Source: Vibrio penaeicida (GTDB taxonomy: Bacteria; Pseudomonadota; Gammaproteobacteria; Enterobacterales; Vibrionaceae). From it: a DNA stretch of 64,000 nt. Below, in pieces: positions 60,642 through 64,000 of this stretch. Position 1 is the first letter of the stretch, and each line of letters starts with the position of its first letter. Made by a program: the position numbers and the translations under genes. The stretch is taken from contig NZ_AP025144.1 in assembly GCF_019977755.1 (NCBI RefSeq), positions 62,001-126,000 of the forward strand. Direction: 5' to 3'. Below the pieces are notes generated by a model. The model made no database searches, had not been told where the DNA came from, and saw only the letters and a list, made by a program, of their open reading frames with translations.

Positions 60642-63600
60642 ATGGATATAGAGAGAGCGTACCGAGTGCGGATTGTTGGGATAATACTAACGCTCATGTT
60701 GAGCTTTGCCTTACAGGCGAGCGAGAACGTATTGGTGGTGCATTCATACCATCAAGGCTTTTTCTGGACAGACAACTTTCAAGAAGGTCTGGCTCAGCGT
60801 CTCGACACACACCAAATCCCCAATCGCGTGTTCTACCTCGATTCTAAGCGCTTACAAACGCCAGAATATTTTGCCCGATTAGAAAACTTGTTCAAAACCA
60901 AGTTAGAACAAGAGTCTTTCAAAGCCATCATCGTGAGCGACAATAACGCGCTCAATATGATGCAAAACCTGCATGAATACGTCGGTGACACGCCCGTTAT
61001 CTTTGGCGGTATCAACAATTATTCACCTAAACTTCATAAAGATCTGAATGCCACGGGCATTTCCGAAAATATTGACCTTCACAACAACATTCGTTTGATC
61101 AAGAAGTTACAGCCGAATGTGGAGCGCGTTGTCGTACTCACTGATTATTCAGTAACAGGGGAGGCGGCCAGAGCTCAGATCGCCAAATACCTGAATGAGA
61201 ACCCAGAAGACCGATCACTGGTGGAAAGTGTTGTTCCAGAGTCATTTGATAAACTGCTGGATGTTGCCTCTGGCTTGAATGCAGAAAACAGCATCCTATT
61301 CTGGATATATTTTCGTGATAAACAGGGCAACGTGATTGAGGACGTGTCCTGGAAAACCCTCAATGAGCGAGCGAATGCCCCTGTATATATGGCTTACAAC
61401 GCGGGTCTTGGGTTGGGCAGCGTCGGCGGTTTTATGCAAGATGGGTTTGCCAATGGCTCTGCGGTCGGAGAGCTGCTTGTTAAAGTGTTGAACCAGAAAG
61501 AGGGGGAGCCATTGCCTGCCCCTCGTCCTATTCGCACCCATTTAAAATTGGATTATCAGGTGCTGCAACAGTGGGGCATGAAAGATTCGGCAGTGCTCGC
61601 GGATACCATACTGAACAAACCAGAGCCGTATTTTGTGCAGTACGCCCGCGAGATAAAAGTACTCTCAATGGCTGTCTTTATTCTATTGGTCGTTATTGGT
61701 TCGCTGCTATATTACATGAAGCGTCTCAAGCAGAGTGAAACACAAGCCAAACAAAGCCAAGTTTTGCTGGAGTCCATATTCGACCAAAGCTATCAATACA
61801 TCGGCATTGTGGATCAGTTTGGAAAATTGGTATCGAGCAACAACAAACTCCAAGATTTACTGTATGTGAAAGGGGCGCAGTATGGTCGTCCTATTTGGCA
61901 ATATCGCGGGTGGTGTGACGAGTCAAAGAAAATCTTCAAAGAATACCTAGAGCAGATAGGACAAGAAGACTCCGTTCGATTTGAAGCAGAGTTGGTTCGC
62001 CAGCATTACGGATTAAGTGTTCTGGATGTTGCGATTAAGCCATTGCCTCATGAGATTGGCGATCAATGCCATTTCCTCTTAGAAGCGCAAGACATCACTG
62101 CACGTAAAGCGACCGAGCAAAAATTGCTCGCCAGTGAAGCCGATTTTCGTCATTACTACGAAAAGCAACCCGTGATGATGATGACGTTGGATGAAAACAA
62201 CCGAATTCAAGCGGTGAATCGATTCGCACAAGAGTTGTTGAGCTATTCCTCGCAGCAAATGCTGGGTCGGAAATTGGAAGATTTCTATGCCGGTTCGGTA
62301 GAACTGAATGCGCGACAGGTGTTACTTCAGCCCAAACCCCACCATCTTTCTGTTTGGCGACGCGAAATTGAATACACGACAGCGAGCGGCTTCACCATAT
62401 GGGTTCGAGAAAATATCCGCCCATTAACCGAAACTCATCAATTACTGATTGTGGGTGAAGACATCAGTGAAACCCATGATTTATCACAGCAATTGGCGTA
62501 TCAGGCCCAACACGATTTACTGACAGGCACTTACAACCGAAACTTCTTTGAGCAGCAATTGCAAAAAGCCATGGTGGAAGTGGAAGGGCATGTTCGCACT
62601 CACGCTATGCTGTTCCTCGATCTCGATCAGCTCAAGGTGATTAACGATACGGTAGGGCATGAAGCAGGTGACGAAGCCATTGCATTTTGTGCGTTACTGA
62701 TACAACAAATATTGCCCAATAGCGCCATTTTATCGCGCATGGGAGGTGATGAGTTTGCTGTGTTATTGCGAGATTGCACCAAAAGTGAAGCGACCGATAT
62801 TGCTCAGTCGATCATTGACCAATTGAACCAGCACCCATTTGTTCGTGATGACCTGACGTTAAACATCAGCTGTTCCATCGGCATACGTCTTATCGACCAT
62901 ACAGCGGACTCGCCTCAGATGGTACACGCCCACGCAGATACGGCGTGCCACGCCGCCAAGGAAGAAGGCAGAAACCGCTATCAGCTTTACTTACTTCACG
63001 ATGAAGAGCTCAAACAGCGTGAACGCGAGATGGAAAGCGTGAACTTAGTGCATGAAGCGATTGCGAATGAGCGTTTGCAGTTGTTTGCTCAGCAAATTCA
63101 GGGTTTAGACGAGGAGAATGCTCACCAATGCTACTTTGAAATATTGGTTCGACTGGTGGACTCCAATGGAGATTACATTTCCCCTGGTGTCTTCATGCCT
63201 GCGACTGAGCGTTACAATATTGCGCATTTGGTTGATAAATTTGTCGTCACTAGGACGTTGAGCTGGCTGGATGAACATCCAGAGCAAGCCGCGTATCTCG
63301 ATCGAGTATCGATTAATGTTTCGGGTCAATCGGTAGGCAATCAAGATTTTATGACAACGTTGAAAGACGCGTTGCAGCAGAGCAATTTTCCTAATCATAA
63401 AATCTGCCTAGAGATAACGGAAACCGCGGCGATTCATAGCATCAAGCAAGCAAGCCAAGCATTTACCGAATTGAAATCTTTAGGTTGTTTGGTGGCGTTG
63501 GATGATTTTGGTTCTGGGCTGTCTTCATTTGGTTACCTAAAAACCCTCCCCGTCGATATCGTGAAGATTGATGGCATTTTTGTGCGAGATATAGACCAAA

Positions 63601-63824
63601 ATGAGAGCGATTATGTCATGGTTCGCTCCATTAACGATCTCGCTCAGCAAATGGGCAAAGTCACCGTTGCTGAATTTGTGGAGTCGTCTGCCGTGATGGC
63701 TTGCTTGAGCAAATTAGGTGTGAATTATGGTCAGGGTTATCATATTGGTATGCCCAAACCTCTGTCAGAACTGGTGGACGAGCTCGTTCAAGAAAAGCGC
63801 ACATTACTTACGGAAAATGAATAG
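60642..63824 (+). CDS. Periplasmic-sensor PAS-GGDEF-EAL protein
   Basis: 1060 aa. N-terminal signal/anchor (about 10-26), periplasmic ABC-substrate-binding-like sensor (about 28-325, 'VLVVHSYHQGFFWTDNF', 'VIFGGINN'), transmembrane helix 'VLSMAVFILLVVIGSLLYYM', two PAS domains (about 375-490 and 495-610), GGDEF with an intact motif 'RMGGDEFAVLL', and EAL in which the signature reads EIL ('YFEILVRL') but 'LEITET', 'LDDFGSGLSS', 'KIDGIF' and 'AEFVES' remain. Both synthesis and hydrolysis of c-di-GMP are possible; the EIL and AEF changes make hydrolysis less certain. Start ATG 60642; a GTG at 60666 is the alternative. Confidence 0.9.
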   Translation: MDIERAYRVRIVGIILTLMLSFALQASENVLVVHSYHQGFFWTDNFQEGLAQRLDTHQIPNRVFYLDSKRLQTPEYFARLENLFKTKLEQESFKAIIVSDNNALNMMQNLHEYVGDTPVIFGGINNYSPKLHKDLNATGISENIDLHNNIRLIKKLQPNVERVVVLTDYSVTGEAARAQIAKYLNENPEDRSLVESVVPESFDKLLDVASGLNAENSILFWIYFRDKQGNVIEDVSWKTLNERANAPVYMAYNAGLGLGSVGGFMQDGFANGSAVGELLVKVLNQKEGEPLPAPRPIRTHLKLDYQVLQQWGMKDSAVLADTILNKPEPYFVQYAREIKVLSMAVFILLVVIGSLLYYMKRLKQSETQAKQSQVLLESIFDQSYQYIGIVDQFGKLVSSNNKLQDLLYVKGAQYGRPIWQYRGWCDESKKIFKEYLEQIGQEDSVRFEAELVRQHYGLSVLDVAIKPLPHEIGDQCHFLLEAQDITARKATEQKLLASEADFRHYYEKQPVMMMTLDENNRIQAVNRFAQELLSYSSQQMLGRKLEDFYAGSVELNARQVLLQPKPHHLSVWRREIEYTTASGFTIWVRENIRPLTETHQLLIVGEDISETHDLSQQLAYQAQHDLLTGTYNRNFFEQQLQKAMVEVEGHVRTHAMLFLDLDQLKVINDTVGHEAGDEAIAFCALLIQQILPNSAILSRMGGDEFAVLLRDCTKSEATDIAQSIIDQLNQHPFVRDDLTLNISCSIGIRLIDHTADSPQMVHAHADTACHAAKEEGRNRYQLYLLHDEELKQREREMESVNLVHEAIANERLQLFAQQIQGLDEENAHQCYFEILVRLVDSNGDYISPGVFMPATERYNIAHLVDKFVVTRTLSWLDEHPEQAAYLDRVSINVSGQSVGNQDFMTTLKDALQQSNFPNHKICLEITETAAIHSIKQASQAFTELKSLGCLVALDDFGSGLSSFGYLKTLPVDIVKIDGIFVRDIDQNESDYVMVRSINDLAQQMGKVTVAEFVESSAVMACLSKLGVNYGQGYHIGMPKPLSELVDELVQEKRTLLTENE

Positions 63825-63924
63825 CGGCATTCACTCAGCGGTTCGTGATTGCCATTCGTGATTATTGTGTGAATCTGAGGTTATTCAGGTAAACTGACGC
63901 AAAAATTTCCCCTTGGAGCCAACC

Positions 63925-64000
63925 GTGCAGCTGAACCTTATCTGCGAAGCCCCTCATCGACAACCTGAACTCAACGCCATTGCTGAGCAGTGGGGGCTGA
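63925..64000 (+). CDS. rsmJ: 16S rRNA methyltransferase RsmJ, N-terminal part (cut by window end)
   Basis: GTG 63925 with TTGGAG 6 nt upstream; 25 codons in the window read 'VQLNLICEAPHRQPELNAIA' and then 'EQWGL', like the N-terminus of RsmJ (m2G1516 of 16S rRNA). In E. coli rsmJ is the neighbour of prlC, which supports the call. The rest lies outside the window. Confidence 0.78.
   Translation, partial: MQLNLICEAPHRQPELNAIAEQWGL

Noticed and set aside
1-64000. tRNA or rRNA genes
   Set aside because: No cloverleaf with a conserved T-loop, or rRNA-like sequence, was noticed on either strand; a tRNA scan was not possible here.

Overview
The window reads as a stretch of the main chromosome of a marine Vibrio (gammaproteobacterium). 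Conserved landmarks support this: glnA-ntrB-ntrC with typA/bipA beside it, and the gor-rlmJ-prlC-(asnC)-rsmJ neighbourhood, plus many membrane c-di-GMP enzymes. Between these core genes lie three accessory islands that look like specialised-metabolite or secreted-peptide systems.

Layout. 1-1.7 kb: end of a peptide-type ABC permease operon. 1.7-3.3 kb: a SPOR-like exported protein and a convergent PAP2 phosphatase. 3.4-19.1 kb: the first accessory island, bracketed by a LuxI-type AHL synthase (3380-4000, -) and a LuxR-type receptor (18369-19076, -). It has two parts. The first (4.7-12.4 kb) is a tightly coupled operon: lysine-type N-monooxygenase, cupin-MetRS fusion, LivJ-like protein, FAD amine oxidase, DMT exporter, 37-codon ORF and ATP-grasp ligase. 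Its first two enzymes and the oxidase match the known hydrazine (N-N bond) machinery of s56-p1 and triacsin biosynthesis. The second (12.6-18.3 kb) is a secretion locus: 3 tiny double-glycine-type peptide genes, an HlyD-like adaptor, a C39-peptidase ABC exporter, then 15 more tandem tiny peptide genes in several paralogous groups.

19.3-23.7 kb: LysR regulator, aldo/keto reductase, and a broken effector-like fragment followed by an AT-rich exported leucine-rich-repeat protein and a small membrane protein. 23.8-34.6 kb: core genes add, a dCache-GGDEF-EAL protein, ntrC, ntrB, a DUF4124 protein, glnA and typA, with readable NtrC sites and a sigma-54-like promoter. 35-43 kb: an exported M4 metalloprotease with PKD and chitin-binding modules, a scar containing ends of two lipid genes, an M42 peptidase, an RclR/RclC-like redox module with a glutaredoxin, a MATE pump, an acetyltransferase and a GT2 glycosyltransferase.

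44.6-55.3 kb: the second major island, a YcaO-TfuA (thioamide/azoline type) RiPP-like cluster. It holds a giant Ser/Thr kinase-cyclase-like-ATPase-TPR protein, an FHA-winged-helix regulator, an Ntn hydrolase, a small cystatin-like protein and two unknown proteins. A shared sequence motif lies upstream of three of its transcription units, suggesting a kinase-FHA regulon. A 264-bp MITE sits inside it. 55.5-64 kb: gor, rlmJ, prlC, asnC, a large sensor GGDEF-EAL protein and the start of rsmJ.

Functions are inferred from motifs read by eye; no database search was possible.
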